In this document: positions 33,917-46,000 of the stretch, one piece after another | Position numbering within the stretch: position 1 is the first letter of the stretch | Layout: each line of letters starts with the position of its first letter | Assembly (NCBI GenBank): GCA_017163975.1 | Contig: JAFFSR010000278.1 | Location: 248,001 to 312,000 of the forward strand | DNA: 64,000 nt | From: Anastatus disparis | Lineage: Eukaryota; Arthropoda; Insecta; Hymenoptera; Eupelmidae | Reading direction: 5' to 3' | Translations under genes and position numbers: made by a program | The notes under the pieces: model-generated | The model's input: only the letters and a program-made list of their open reading frames with translations | Told to the model about the DNA's origin: nothing | The model's database searches: none

Positions 33917-35250
33917 AAAGCAAAATAACCTGATCATATTTTGGATGTTTTAAATAGTATCCTGCCATCAATCGAATAAGCTGAAAAATCGGCATATTGT
34001 AATTTACAAGAATTTGTGTATATTCTATGTATTATTTCCAAAAAAAAAGAAAACTATCAAGTTTTTACCAAAAGTTAATAGTTTTCGAATAAAAAATTTA
34101 GACAATTATTTTAACAAAAAATTTGAAAAATTTGAAACATTTTATTACATCTCACTTTTTATTCTTGAACCTTTAAAATTTTTTTTTATATATTTTTGGT
34201 ACTAAAAAAAAACATATTTTGAGACTATTAGCATTTTTTACTTTTTGACCGTTCGAGTTGACGTAAAATGTCCATACATTTTTTGCACTTTTTCATTTAA
34301 CAGAACATACTAACAATATTTTCTTCGGTGTAGTGAAATAATTACTCTCAATTTCGAAAATTAGCATAATTCTCTTAATACTCTGTATATTGCTTTAAAA
34401 TATCTTTCTCTAATATGGTATCAATGCATATAAATGTAATTTAGATTGTACTGTTATTTTGTTTAAAAAAGTTGGTAACCGGTTTCATATTTGATTCAGT
34501 CTCTGATAAGTCCTCTTATATGATACGTACCAGACTACTTCTTTTAAAATTATAGAACTCAATATTAACTTATATAATACAATCTCGATTACATTGATTT
34601 GAATAGTCATTATGTTACAGCAGGACATTTTAAAATTATTTGCAAAATTTTGGAACTTTAAGTGCCAGAATTTTAAAACAAATAGTCTAACATATGTACT
34701 ATTATATATTTCATTTATCGCTAGACCAAAAATTAAACTTTCCACCAACTTTTAAAAAATGAAATCACAATACAACCCACATTACATGGATTTGTATTGA
34801 TATTATGGCCGACAGAATATTCTAACCTTACTTACAAAGTTTTATAAATATAAATACAATAATTGAAAAAAAATAATTTAGAATTATTATAATATTTACA
34901 TTAAACATTTCATGGTGCATTAAATCTCAAGTGAAACAATACTCGCACATAATCCACGTCTTTTACAAGTTGATAATTTTACTGTCTCTTTTATGTTATT
35001 TTAACGTTTTTAAACTTAAATCAAATTAACTGAAGTCTTCAGTGGCTGTAACTGAGGAAGTACCCTCTGAAAGTTACTGAACTGACTTGAGTAAACGCAA
35101 CGGTTTTTTTTCTGTGTGGTTGGGAGTTATGGCTCGAATTTATTGTCGATACTCAACACTTAGCACTCAGATCCCAACCCTCAGATCTCAAAGTTTTGTT
35201 CATAGGGAACACGGAACAATTAAACTTTAAGATCTAAGGGTTGTAAACTG
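33917..35250. other. AT-rich non-coding DNA
   Basis: No gene or repeat recognised. Near 35130-35180 the string GTCGATACTCAACACTTAGCA reappears inverted at about 38175-38200, just outside the foldback that follows, so the two flanks may belong to an older repeat. Confidence 0.45.
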
Positions 35251-36294
35251 CCCTGTTAAAAATATATACGTATTTTAGTTACGTATCTCAGATACGTAAT
35301 AAAATTACGTAATCCATACGTAACAAAGCGTTCGGATTTGTTACGCATAATGAGATACGTATTTGAAATTGATGATACGTAGTTTCAATACGTATTCCAA
35401 GGGAGCATACGTAATTAAGTTCGGTTCAACGATCAATCAATCAAATGTTGATACATATTCCATACAAAAAATAAGTTTTTTCTCGCACAATATACGTATC
35501 TACAAGACAGGTTTCGTAGTTAAGGTACCTAATTTTTTCCTCATAATACACATCTTGAACACATTTTCCAATTGGAATACGTAATTTTTATAAATACATG
35601 TGCCAGATATATGTATTTAAAGTGCATAATACCTAATTTTTCATTCGAATTTCAGGCTTGAATACGTATTGATTCTAGAAATACGTAATTTTAAACACAA
35701 AATACGTATCTACGAGTCAGGGTTCGTATTCAGAATACGTAATTGTAGGCCACACACGTGTCAAAACTATGTATTTAATGCAAAAAATACGTGATTTACG
35801 ATCGCTGGTTCAGACTTTAATATGTATTACCAGTACAAATACGTGATTTAAAGCAAAAGATACGTATCTATGAAGCAGGTTTCGTAGTCAGAACACGTAA
35901 TCCTACCACAAAATACTCATCTTGCAAAGATCTTGTGATTAAAATACGTAATTTTCATTTATATATATGCCCAATATGTATATTTTTGTTATTGGAATAA
36001 GTATTTTTCATCGATATTTATGCATGAGATATGGATTCATAATATGTATTTAATGCGAATAATACGTAATTTTTAATTTTAATAGCAGGCTCGAATACGT
36101 ATCGCCTGAATAAATAGATAATTTCGAGCACAAGATACGTATTCGAGCCTAAAACTGCGATCGAACATTACGTATTTTTTGCATTAAATACGTACTTTTG
36201 ACATGTGAGTGGCCTACAATTACGTATTCTGAATACGAATCCCGCCTTATAAATACGTATTTTGTGCTCGAAATTACGTGATTGTACTGACCAT

Positions 36295-37179
36295 ATATCA
36301 TTTGCTTGGAGGAAAAAAAGGACACGTCAAACTATTGTAGAAAAACCGGACACGTCAAAAAGCATTTTTTTTTTTTTAATTTTGAGTTGGTACTACTGAT
36401 TTAAAAAAAAAGTTCAACTTCATACAATTATAAATTCTTTTTCGTAAAAATAAAATAATTCAACATGATTGCACAAAAAAAATAATCAATGAAAATTTTT
36501 TCTTATTACTTATTAATAAAAATTTTATTTTAAGAAAAAATTTCTTTTATATGTAAGATAATAATTGTGTATTTAAAAATTATTATTAATTAATATTTTA
36601 TTTAAATGTTTAATTATTCATTGACTGATTAATAAAATAAAATAAAATTTTATTCCAGTAAGAAAATAAATTATTTTATGTTTGTACATTCATTGAGAAA
36701 AAATCTAAAGACAAAGACAATAATCGAGCAAAGTTTATTCTTTAATTATAATTTTAATGGAGGATTGACTTACCATAGAAATTATAAACTCTGACAATCA
36801 TTTTTAATAATTTCAAATTGTTTATTCCTGATTGTCAATGGTGAGTTATTTTTTTGAATGAATTTATTATTTGAATTCATTTAAATAATGCTTTTAGTAA
36901 GCTATATGCATTCTTTGACAAATGACATAATCTTTATTTGGCCTCAAATTTCCAATCAGCGATCAAAAAAACATCAAAAGAATTCTTACTTATCATATTT
37001 AAAAATTTTTCATTTGAAATCAGTAGTACCAACTCAAAATTTAAAAAAAAAAATGCTTTTTGACGTGTCCGGTTTTTCTACAATAATTTGACGTGTCCGG
37101 TTCTTCAAGAATAATTTGACGTGTCCGGTTTTTCAACTATAATTTGACGTGTCCTTTTTTTCCTCCAAGCAAACGATAT
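36295..37179. mobile_element. Nested inverted-repeat element with GGACACGTCAAA repeats
   Basis: Ends ATATCATTTGCTTGGAGG and CCTCCAAGCAAACGATAT pair. Just inside, the word GACACGTCAAA occurs twice in the left arm and four times in the right as an about 30 bp tandem (AATTTGACGTGTCCGGTTTT). The interior is AT-rich and partly palindromic (GAGTTGGTACTACTGAT and its complement). About 885 bp, no coding frame. Confidence 0.75.
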
Positions 37180-37580
37180 AGTCACGCCCAGAACTGCGAT
37201 TTAAAATTACGTAATTTAATTACGGCATGTGTTCGGGATACGTATGTGGCAAATATTGCGTATCTTCACTACCTGCCTTGTAGATACGTATCTTATGCTT
37301 GGAATTACGTATTTGTTCTGGCGATACATATTCGAGCGTGAAACTGCGATTGTAAATTACGTATTTTTCTCATTAAATATTCCATTTTTACATGTGTGCA
37401 GCCTACAATTACGTATTCTAAATATGAACCCTGACTCGTAAATACGTATCTAGTTCTCGAAATTACGTATTCCTAGAATCAATGTGCATTCAAGCCAGAA
37501 TTTCGAATCGAAAATTACGTATTACGCGCATGGAATACGTATCAAAAATACATATATCTAGCAGAAGTATTTATAAAAAT

Positions 37581-37842
37581 TACACTGTAAAAAATTTTGT
37601 GTAATTCGTGAAATTTTATTTTGTACAAATATATTTGTATTAAAATTTTACAAACATGTTTGTAAAATCAACACAAAAAATTTTGTAATTTAAAAATATA
37701 TGCGTACTTTTTGTAAAATTAACACACGGAGTTTGTAAATTTTACAAACATGTGTGTACTTATTAATTTTAACACAAAAAAAATTGTATTTCATCTCTAA
37801 CACTTATGTGTGTTAAAATTACAAATTTTTTTCCACTGTGTA
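37581..37842. mobile_element. Nested TA-flanked MITE, 262 bp
   Basis: TA then CACTGTAAAAAATTTTGTG at the left; CAAATTTTTTTCCACTGTG then TA at the right, a Tc1/mariner-type end and duplication. It lies in the right arm of the foldback and explains its extra length relative to the left arm. Confidence 0.7.
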
Positions 37843-38319
37843 CGTATTTCAATTGGAAGATGTGTTCAGAATACGTATTATGTGGAAAAAATTACGTACC
37901 TTTACTACAAAACCTGTTTTGTAGATACATATATTGTGTGAGAAATTACATATCTCTTGTATGGAATATGTATCAAAGTTTAATTGATTGATCATTGCAT
38001 CTTGCTTAATTACGTATGCTCCCTTGGAATACGTATTGAAACTACGTATCATCAATATAAAATACGTATCTCATAATACGTAACAAATTCGAACGCTTTG
38101 TTACGTATGGATTGGGAAATTTTGTTACGTATCTGAGACACGTAACTTAAATACATATACATTTTCAACAGGGTGAGTGCTGAGTGTTGAGTGTCGACTA
38201 CAAATTCGAACCTATACTTGTTACTCATTTCTCAATCCTCAAGTATTCTATCATTGTTCTTCTTACTCTATTTTCATATGAAGGACAAGAATAGGATAAC
38301 TGAGGAATGAGTAATGACT

Positions 38320-38711
38320 TTAAGAGGCTTCTGTTCTGTCCTTGTCTAATCTGAATTTTCGTTATAATTAGTAAACTAAATATTTTTATACAAAAGTAAG
38401 GGCAGAGCCCAATAGATTTAAAGATGAATAGACGATTCTATTCTATGAAAAAATATAAAATTTTCATTAGTTTTCGAGTGAAGTCTGAAACGGAAAGAGA
38501 GTTGAACACTTCAATCAAATTTAACTCTTTTTCCGTTTCAGACTTCACTCGAAAACTAATGAAAATTTTATATTTTTTCATAGAATAGAATCGTCTGCTC
38601 ATCCTTAAATCTATTGGGCTCTGCCCTTATTTTTGTATAAAAATATTTAATTTAGCCATAATAACGAAAATTTAGATTAGACAAGGACAGAACTATACGG
38701 CCTCCTCTTAA
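38320..38711. mobile_element. TTAA hairpin MITE, diverged copy 3
   Basis: TTAA then GAGGCTTCTG; GGCCTCC-type end then TTAA. The arms and inner stem follow the family plan, but with GAGTGAAGTCTGAAACGG as the inner stem and about 15 percent visible difference from copies 2 and 4. Confidence 0.8.
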
Positions 38712-38744
38712 CTTCCAGCCTGTGTAATTTTTCTAGTTTAGATT

Positions 38745-38768
38745 GAGAGAGAGAGAGAGAGAGAGAGA
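38745..38768. repeat. (GA)n microsatellite
   Basis: About 12 GA units. Confidence 0.95.
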
Positions 38769-38938
38769 AAGCATGCATTAGATCTGCTTCTGACTTTTTC
38801 TCACATGAAGGTGAACATAAGGGTCCTTATGCACCACTAATTCCTCTTATGCGTGTTATGTCCATAGGTTATGCATGTTCTATAGCAGATACAATATGGG
38901 CATAAGAGGTATAGTTATAGGTTAGATAGGTGTGTTAA

Positions 38939-39171
38939 CCCTTTCAGTCACGAATTATTTCCGCAAAAACACGTATTTTCTATCATACATTAATTTTTTA
39001 GATTTATTTACTATCATATATTCAAAATATATCATATGATACTTATAAAATGAACACTTATTTATATGAAAATGCAAAAAGAATAAAGATTAAACTTAAA
39101 GTGCTAATTAAACAATAAAAAAAAGAAAATGAGAAAGGGTGCCACTATAGTGGCTCCTGTGACTAAAAGGG
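38939..39171. mobile_element. piggyBac-type MITE, 233 bp
   Basis: TTAA at 38935-38938 and 39172-39175 flank CCCTTTCAGTCAC and its imperfect mirror GTGACTAAAAGGG. It shares the internal palindrome CCACTATAGTGG with the MITE in gag (12216-12354). No coding capacity. Confidence 0.85.
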
Positions 39172-39749
39172 TTAATTAATAACTTCGGTAGTGACATATC
39201 CAGGACCTATAAACCTGGATAAAATGCGTGTTCGGGAAGGTTAAGGAATGTTCTGCAACAGAAATAAATAAAAAAGATTAAATCTTTATTTAAGTTTATT
39301 CATCAGCAGAAACCGGCCTACGCGTCGATCTTAACAGTTTAACAGTTCGGATTCAAACGCTACTTTCCGTAACCCCACCAATGTGCCGGTACATTTTTCA
39401 AATTAAATAACGATAATAAGCACGTGAAATTTAAGTAATATTGATGATATTGATAAAAATTTATCATTATTATACGATTTAAGTAAATTTTAGAAAGTAT
39501 AGTTTTATTTTTTTCTGTTTCGATTTATCATTTATAAAATGTTCAATTTTTTTTCGTTTATAGTTTTTGCTTTGCTTTCATTATTGACGGAATGCCTAGT
39601 GTTTGCTCTTTTACAGTTTTCGTTTCTATTTTACGAATTATCATTCGTGGAGTGCATAGTTTTTGTTAATTATTGATTTTTAAGAGTACACGTGTAATGT
39701 GGCGGGTTTATTACACTTGTGCTATAAAATAATATACGATACTTGAGAC

Positions 39750-40134
39750 TTAAGAGTCGGCCGTATAGCGGTTTTCGTCTAATCTAAATTTTCGTTATAA
39801 TTAATTAATTAAATATGTATATACAAATGTAGGGGCTGAGCGCTGTAGAGCAAAAAACGAGCAAAGAATTCTATTCTATGAAAAACTATAAAATTTTTAT
39901 TATTTTCCTAGTATAGTCCGAAACGGAAAAAATGAAATCAAGTTCAACTGTTTTTTCCGTTTCGGACTATACTCGGAAAATAATAAAAATTTTATATTTT
40001 TTCATAGAATAGAATTCTTTGCTCGTTTTTTGCTCTACAGCGCTCAGCCCCTACATTTGTATATACATATTTAATTTATTAATTATAACGAAAATTTAGA
40101 TTAGACAAGGACAAAGGTATACGGCCGACTCTTA
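39750..40134. mobile_element. TTAA hairpin MITE, copy 4 (long form)
   Basis: TTAA then GAGTCGGCCGTATA on the left; the mirror on the right ends in TTAT, a one-base change from TTAA. It is very close to copy 2; the central loop is in the opposite orientation, as expected for insertion of a palindrome either way round. Confidence 0.88.
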
Positions 40135-40731
40135 TGGTCCGATGCACGATGCGATTATCGCCGTGCAATAGTGGGCCACTTAAGTTACATGTATCGTAAT
40201 ATACCATTTTTTATATAACACTGTTTTTGCTTTCCTTTCTTGATTCATAACTTACGGAATGCCTAGTATTTGCTCTTTTATAATTTTTTTATGAATAGTC
40301 ATTCGTAGAGTGAATACTTGTGCTATGAAATAATATACTATGTATGGAACTTGAGTGACCCATCACATGACGTGATTATTCACGTCGTGCAATAATGGGT
40401 CACTTAAATCACATGTGTCGTAATATACTATAATATTAATTATATTTTTTTAATTATAATTTTAGCTTTTACTCTAATTATTATTTGCGGAGTGCTTAGA
40501 TTTCAATTTTCTTTTTCGATTTATCATTCGTGGGATGTCTATAGTTTTGCTGCTATATGGCATATGTTTTTTTATGAATTATCATTCGTAAAGTGCATAG
40601 TCTTTGTTATTGAATTAAAGACTGTAGATGTAGCACGGCGGATTAATGTCACACGAGCTATAAAATCGTATGCGCAATACTCGCGACTTATTTTAAAATA
40701 GTTAAGAGTTAAATTATATTGAAGAGGACCC

Positions 40732-40795
40732 GTTATTACACGGCGAAGTTAGCACTCAAGCAAAGCGAGAGTGCCAACTCCGCCGTGTAACAATA
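40732..40795. repeat. Hairpin with AAGCGAG loop
   Basis: TTACACGGCG with inner AGTTAGCACTC pairs with GAGTGCCAACT and CGCCGTGTAA, leaving a loop AAGCAAAGCGA. A similar small stem with loop GAGCGAAGCGA occurs at about 33152-33176 (GCCGCTC/GAGCGGC). Confidence 0.7.
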
Positions 40796-40963
40796 AATGA
40801 TTTAAGTCGCACATATCGTAATATATCTCAGATAATCTTTCAAGTACTATACCCGTACAGGTTTTACAACCTTTTTACGGGACACCTCGACCACCTATTA
40901 TTTTCATTTTCGTGGATATTTTTTAGGTTGAATCACTAAGGGGTGCTAAAGACAGTTCGATGA

Positions 40964-41344
40964 TTAAAAGCCGGCCGTATCGCTCTGTCCTTGTCTAATC
41001 TAAATTTTTGTTATAATAAATAAATTAAATATTTATATACAAATGTAAGAGATGAGCGCTGTAGATAATAAAAACCAGCAACCAATTCTATTCTATGAAA
41101 AAATATGAAATTGCCATTATTGTTCAAATAAAGTATGAAACGGAAAACACAGTTAAACTCAACTTAATTTTTTTCGTTTCGTGCTTTACTTGAAAAATAA
41201 GAGAAATTTCATTTTCATAAAATAGAATTGTTAGCTCGTTTTTTTGCTCTAGAGCGCTCATCTCTTACATTTGTGTATAAATATTTATTAAATATAAAGA
41301 AAATTTAGATTAGACAAGGACAGAACGATACGGCCAACTCTTAA
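40964..41344. mobile_element. TTAA hairpin MITE, diverged copy 5
   Basis: TTAA at 40964-40967 and 41341-41344 enclose AAGCCGGCCGTAT and its mirror. The inner stem (AAGTATGAAACGG) and arms are recognisable but more substituted than in copies 2 and 4. Confidence 0.82.
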
Positions 41345-41349
41345 CTATT

Positions 41350-41570
41350 TTAAATTAAAAAATTTTTTTTTAATCCTAGAAAAATTAATACTTTATTTTT
41401 CTGGGATCCCAGAAATCAAATTATTTCGATTTTGGCTCGATCCCAGGAACATTATCTCATGTTTTCTAGGATCCTAGAAAAATACGTTCCATGCTAGAAT
41501 TTTCTAGGGCGTCCTAGAAAAACTCGATAATCCTAGAAAGCCATGATGTATACTACAAATCGTCCTAGGA
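41350..41570. repeat. Array of GGATCC-centred palindromes
   Basis: Variants of TTTCTGGGATCCTAGAAA recur about every 35-60 bases (near 41398, 41467, 41500), as at 25300-25420. Confidence 0.75.
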
Positions 41571-41572
41571 AA

Positions 41573-41573
<1 letters not shown>

Positions 41574-41642
<69 letters not shown>
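41574..41642. repeat. (TA)n microsatellite, about 34 units
   Basis: Uninterrupted TA dinucleotides. Confidence 0.95.
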
Positions 41643-41644
<2 letters not shown>

Positions 41645-41879
41645 CGGATATGATGATATAATTATTTATAGGGTTACGAATAGTTTCACAGCGGTTAAAA
41701 TCGAAGTTATCATAACACAGACATCGCACGCATAACAATTTATAGTTTCCATTTTAGATTCTTATTTTCCTTATATATGAAACGGGAAGCACTTTTACCG
41801 TTTGCGAGAGTAAGAGATACCGCCATCAAGCGGATAAATAATAAACTAATCCCGAAAATATTTCTAAATGATTCTGTTA

Positions 41880-43480
41880 TATTTCAAGTTTTCTTTCAAA
41901 AAGTCCTTCCAAAGTCCATTTAGTAAGGATTCATGTAATAACTTTTATTCTCGTCATGATAAGTTCTTTCATGAATTATTTCGAAAAGATTTCAAAATTA
42001 TTTCATGTATAATTTCTTAAGACTTTACCAAAATATTACATGAATTATTACATAAATGCTTTTTGAAAGAATCTCGAAATGATTCGGTGAAAGAATACCT
42101 TAGATCATTCCGGAAATCTTTCTGAATTATTTTACGTCTGGAACTTTCGAAAGAGTTCTGAGTTCTTCCTTGTTTCCTTTCAAGAAGTCTTTTCAAAGCC
42201 CTTTCAGTAAGGATTTATGTAATAACTTTTATTCTCATCATGAGTTATTTCATGAAATATTTCAAAAAGATTTCAAAATTATTTCATGTAAGATTTCGTG
42301 CGACATTACCAAAACATTGCATGAATTGTTACATGAATGCTTTTTGAAAGAATTTTGAAATGATTTGTTGAAAGAATACCTTAGATCATCCCAAAAATCT
42401 TTCTAAATTATTTTCTTAATTTAATCGTTGGAAGATTTCAGAGTTGTTTCTTGTTTCCTTTCAAGTAGTCTTTTCAAAGTCCTTCCAGTAAGGATTCATG
42501 TAATAACTTTTATTCTCATCATAAGTTATATCATGAAATATTTCAAAAAGATTTCAAAATTTTTCATGGAAGATTTCGTGCGACTTTATCAAAACATTGC
42601 ATAAATTATTACATGAATGCTTTTTAAAAGAATCTTGAAATGATTTGGTAAAAGAATACCTTAGATCATCCCAAAAATCTTTCTAAATTATTTTACGACT
42701 GGATCCTTCGAAAGATTTCTGAGTTCTTTCTTGTTCTCTTTCAAGAAGTCTTTTCAAAGTCCATTCAGTAAGGATTCATGTAATAACTTTTATTCTCGTC
42801 ATGATAAGTTATTTCATGAATTATTTCAAAAAGATTTTTAAATTATTCCATGTAAAAATTCGTGAGATTTTACGAAAATCTTACATGAAATTATTACGTT
42901 AAAGCTTTTTGGAAGAATATTGAAATTACTCGGTGAAAGAATACCTTGGATCATTCCGAAAATCTTTCTAAATTATTTTATGATTAGAACCTTCGTAAGA
43001 TTTCTGAGTTCTTTCTTGTTTCCTTTCAAGAAGTCTTTTTAAAGTCCTTTTAGTAAGGATTCATGTAATAAATTTTATTCTCATCATAAGTTATTTCATG
43101 AAATATTTCAAAAAGATTTCAAAATTATTTCATGTATGATTTCTTGAGACTTTACCAAAATATTGCATGAATTATTTCATGAAAGCTTTTTGAATGAATC
43201 TTGAAATGATTGTGTGAAAGAATACCTTAGATCATTCCGAAAATCTTTCTAAATTTTTTTATGATTAGAACCTTTGTAAGATTTCTGAGTTCTTTCTTGT
43301 TTTCTTTCAAGAAGTCCTTTCAAAGTCCTTTCAGTAAGGATTCGTGTAATATTTCATGTCTTAACTTTCGTTTCCTTTTTGGTATTATTTTTGTAAAGAC
43401 TTTGTAATCTTCCTGTGTATTATTTCATAAATTCTTTTCAAAAGAATATAGTTATTTTTTTAAGTTCTTTTTAAATGCTT
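41880..43480. repeat. Satellite-like array, about 283 bp units, 5-6 copies
   Basis: The phrase TTTCAAGAAGTCTTTTCAAA recurs near 41886, 42178, 42461, 42741, 43024 and 43306, each followed by CAGTAAGGATTCATGTAATAAC about 20 bases on and TTTCATGAAATATTTC about 80 bases on. Units differ by roughly 5-10 percent by eye. The frames they open are not conserved and I do not call genes. Confidence 0.85.
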
Positions 43481-43543
43481 TCAACGTATTATTACTGGTA
43501 ATATTTCATGAAATTATTTCAAAATTCTTTCATGCTGTGTGGG

Positions 43544-44554
43544 TAGCGTTGTGGAACAATTAAATTTTATATACTCTTGTTTTTTATAAAAATTTTGCAG
43601 ATCAATTTTTATTAATAAAAGTTTACTCAAGCACGTGTTAAAATTTGTGATATTTTATAATTGGGAATTTTAAGTAAAAATTTTTGTTTCTTATATGTAA
43701 AACGTGATATGAATGTATTCTAAAGTTTTAAAATCATGAAATTCAAATTATTTTTTCTCAAAACGATTTGTTGTATTTAAAAAATTTTTTTTTTAATAAA
43801 GTGTTGTAACCATGGATCATCTTAAAGTCTTCGTTGTTAAAATTTTGGCGTTAATATATTACAGTTTATATTGGTTGCATCAATAACCGATGAAAAATAA
43901 CAAAGTTTTGAATTTTAAAACAATTGCTGTTTTGAAAAGGATGCATAGTAACAACATGAAATAATGATTTTAATATTAATTATATAAAAGAATTTTAATT
44001 TTGAATTTGAAATGTATCTTTATTTTAAACGCACAAATTTTTTTTGCATTTTAAATCATGAGAAAGGATTTTAATTGACTACTTATTAATTTAGACTATG
44101 GTCATTGAATATTTGTCGACTATTCACATTGATATGACTTAGAATTTTATACGTATTAAATGACGGATTTTAACTATATGTCTTTGTGAAAAATGGCGAG
44201 TAAAAATTTGAAACTTTCAATGAACAATGTTGAATAATAAAAAAAAAAATTTTTCTCAATCCTTCAAAGACATAGCATAGCAAATTAAAAAAAATTAGAT
44301 ACACTATAAAAGATAATGATACGATAGAAAATTTTTTAAATTTCATTATAAAATAAAAAATAGGAATATGTAAATTCTTAGAATATTAAAACAAAATTTT
44401 ATATTTGTCAAATTTGTTTAAAATTTGAATAGAACAAGCAGAACTATTATGACGTTAGTGTATGTCATGAATATCAATTTTTAAGGATGTTTTTATGTTT
44501 TTCATGGGAATACAAGAAAATCTGATAGTTGGAATTTTAATTTACCACCCATAC

Positions 44555-44595
<41 letters not shown>

Positions 44596-45090
44596 TGATT
44601 CAATGAATATGCAATGGAAATAAGGTTGTTTAATAAATAGTAAATAAACTACAGTAAATGCTGCCAAAAATGTTCTCAATTAGTTGAGAAATTTAGTTGA
44701 AACGCAGCTTTTATTATCTTATCTTACTCGGCGCAGACACCAAAGTGCCATTGATGATCTTGCTCTTTTCTCTTTTTATATGTATGAAATGAGAATATTT
44801 TTTTTTTTTTTTTTAACGTATAAATCAATCAGTTTTTGTATTCGGTACAAAAATTTTATATAAGAAAAATTTGGTTTAAATTGAAAAAGTTTTATTTCGT
44901 TATTATTATTATTCCTTACCGATTTGACTTTTATTTTCACTGAAAGTATTTCTATTATATATTTTTTTCCTTAACATATTCACGCACTTTGATTTTACGA
45001 ATTCTGATTTTTACCGCACTTTAAATATTTCACTTTGCTCACACTCAAACTTATTTTAAATAAGTATTTAAAGATCACCCGTGGCAACTA
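43544..45090. other. AT-rich non-coding DNA with a TA microsatellite
   Basis: A (TA)n run lies at about 44558-44592. Otherwise no gene or element is recognised. Confidence 0.5.
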
Positions 45091-46000
45091 GGGTTTTTCT
45101 GGGAGGAATGTCAAGCTATACGGCTCGTTGAATTCACCGAAGTTAAAACAACATTTGGCAGGGGGCTCCGACCAAATTAAATTGGTCCCTGTTCGGGCAC
45201 TAGTGTAACGTGCCCACCTCCGTCGCCAAGACTGGGCTATCTAATAATTTATTTATTACGAAAGAAAATTAAATTAAATTATAAATATTCAAAGATATGA
45301 TCAGACTGAACTATCTGGGCCCTCAGCTTCCGTTGTATAAAACGCGCGCTTGATTTAGTCATTCAAACTTTAATAGTCACGTAAATTACGACATGCATAA
45401 ATAAATAATCCCCACTCACGTTTACTATTTAAAATGAAATTATTCTTCAAGTCTGTTTATAACAAGCTAAGACGTTCACTATAACTAATGATTTTCCTTA
45501 AATAAAATTGTTATTTATGTTTCTATTACACGTATTAAAAAAATGTATTTTAATAAAAGAAATATAATTCTATTGTTACTCATGATTAAATTGAATATCG
45601 CGGGGGCTGGGGGTCCGCGATGGACCCGCCAGCCCGCTCTAAAGCACTGCCCGGCGCGGAGTGGTCATACGTCCTCTTTTTTCTACACGCTCTACTCGAG
45701 CCTTGAAAACGGGATAAAGCTTTTTACCTCTTCTTCAAACAATTAGCAGAGAGAGAGAGAGCTGTCCAATTCATGCGTTCTCTCTTTTCAACCCATCATT
45801 TGAAGATGCTTTCTTGCACTTCATCTATTCCCCTTCCAGCCTCAACCCTGCAGAAAGAAGAGACGAAGGAGAGAGAAATGAAGTCGCATGGGTTAATTAC
45901 TGTTCTCACGCTAGATGGTACGACGTAGTGACCACCCATTAAAGTTATTGTATTACTTTGTAACTAGACCAAGGTTAACGGTTTTAAATAATCTCTACAC
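45090..46000 (+). mobile_element. Possible LTR or retroelement fragment
   Basis: G+C-richer islands break the AT-rich background: TTTGGCAGGGGGCTCCGACC near 45152, a promoter-like TATAAAACGCGCGC at about 45338, AATAAATAA at about 45400, and a strong hairpin GGGCTGGGGGTCC/GGACCCGCCAGCCC at 45604-45635. No RT, gag or matched pair of ends is visible, so this is only suggestive. A short frame at 45543-45746 has no recognisable product. Confidence 0.25.

Larger units (their letters stand above)
35251..38173. mobile_element. 2.9 kb TACGTA-rich foldback element with two nested MITEs
   Basis: CCCTGTT at 35251 is mirrored by AACAGGG at 38173. Long diverged arms (35251-36290 and 37190-38173) are saturated with ATACGTATT/AATTACGTA palindromes. 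Frames read from the two arms give similar peptides only because the arms are inverted copies. Two younger inverted-repeat elements sit inside, at 36295-37179 and 37581-37842. Confidence 0.75.
39172..40963. repeat. Diverged direct repeats interrupted by a hairpin MITE
   Basis: Segments near 39590-39740, 40250-40340 and 40480-40690 share words such as CGGAATGCCTAGT, TTTGCTCTTTTA, ATCATTCGT, AGTGCATAGT and GCTATAAAATAATATAC. They are two to three diverged copies of an about 400-500 bp unit. Copy 4 of the hairpin MITE (39750-40134) is inserted between them. Confidence 0.5.
41345..43543. mobile_element. Third member of the CCCA...GCATGAAAG family, with a 283 bp array
   Basis: It ends CTTTCATGCTGTGTGGG at 43543, directly before TA. 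Reading leftwards come a tandem array, a long TA microsatellite and GGATCC-centred palindromes. This is the same order of parts as the element at 24344-25420, in opposite orientation. The left terminus is not identified; 41345 is where the palindromes begin after the adjacent MITE. Confidence 0.55.

Noticed and set aside
35363..38055. Similar 68-73 residue frames in both arms of the TACGTA foldback
   Set aside because: The similarity comes from the inverted arms; the reading is through reiterated TACGTA words and both frames are short.
44558..44592. Microsatellite as evidence of an element border
   Set aside because: No palindrome array, tandem array or terminus lies next to it, unlike the microsatellites at 25193 and 41574.
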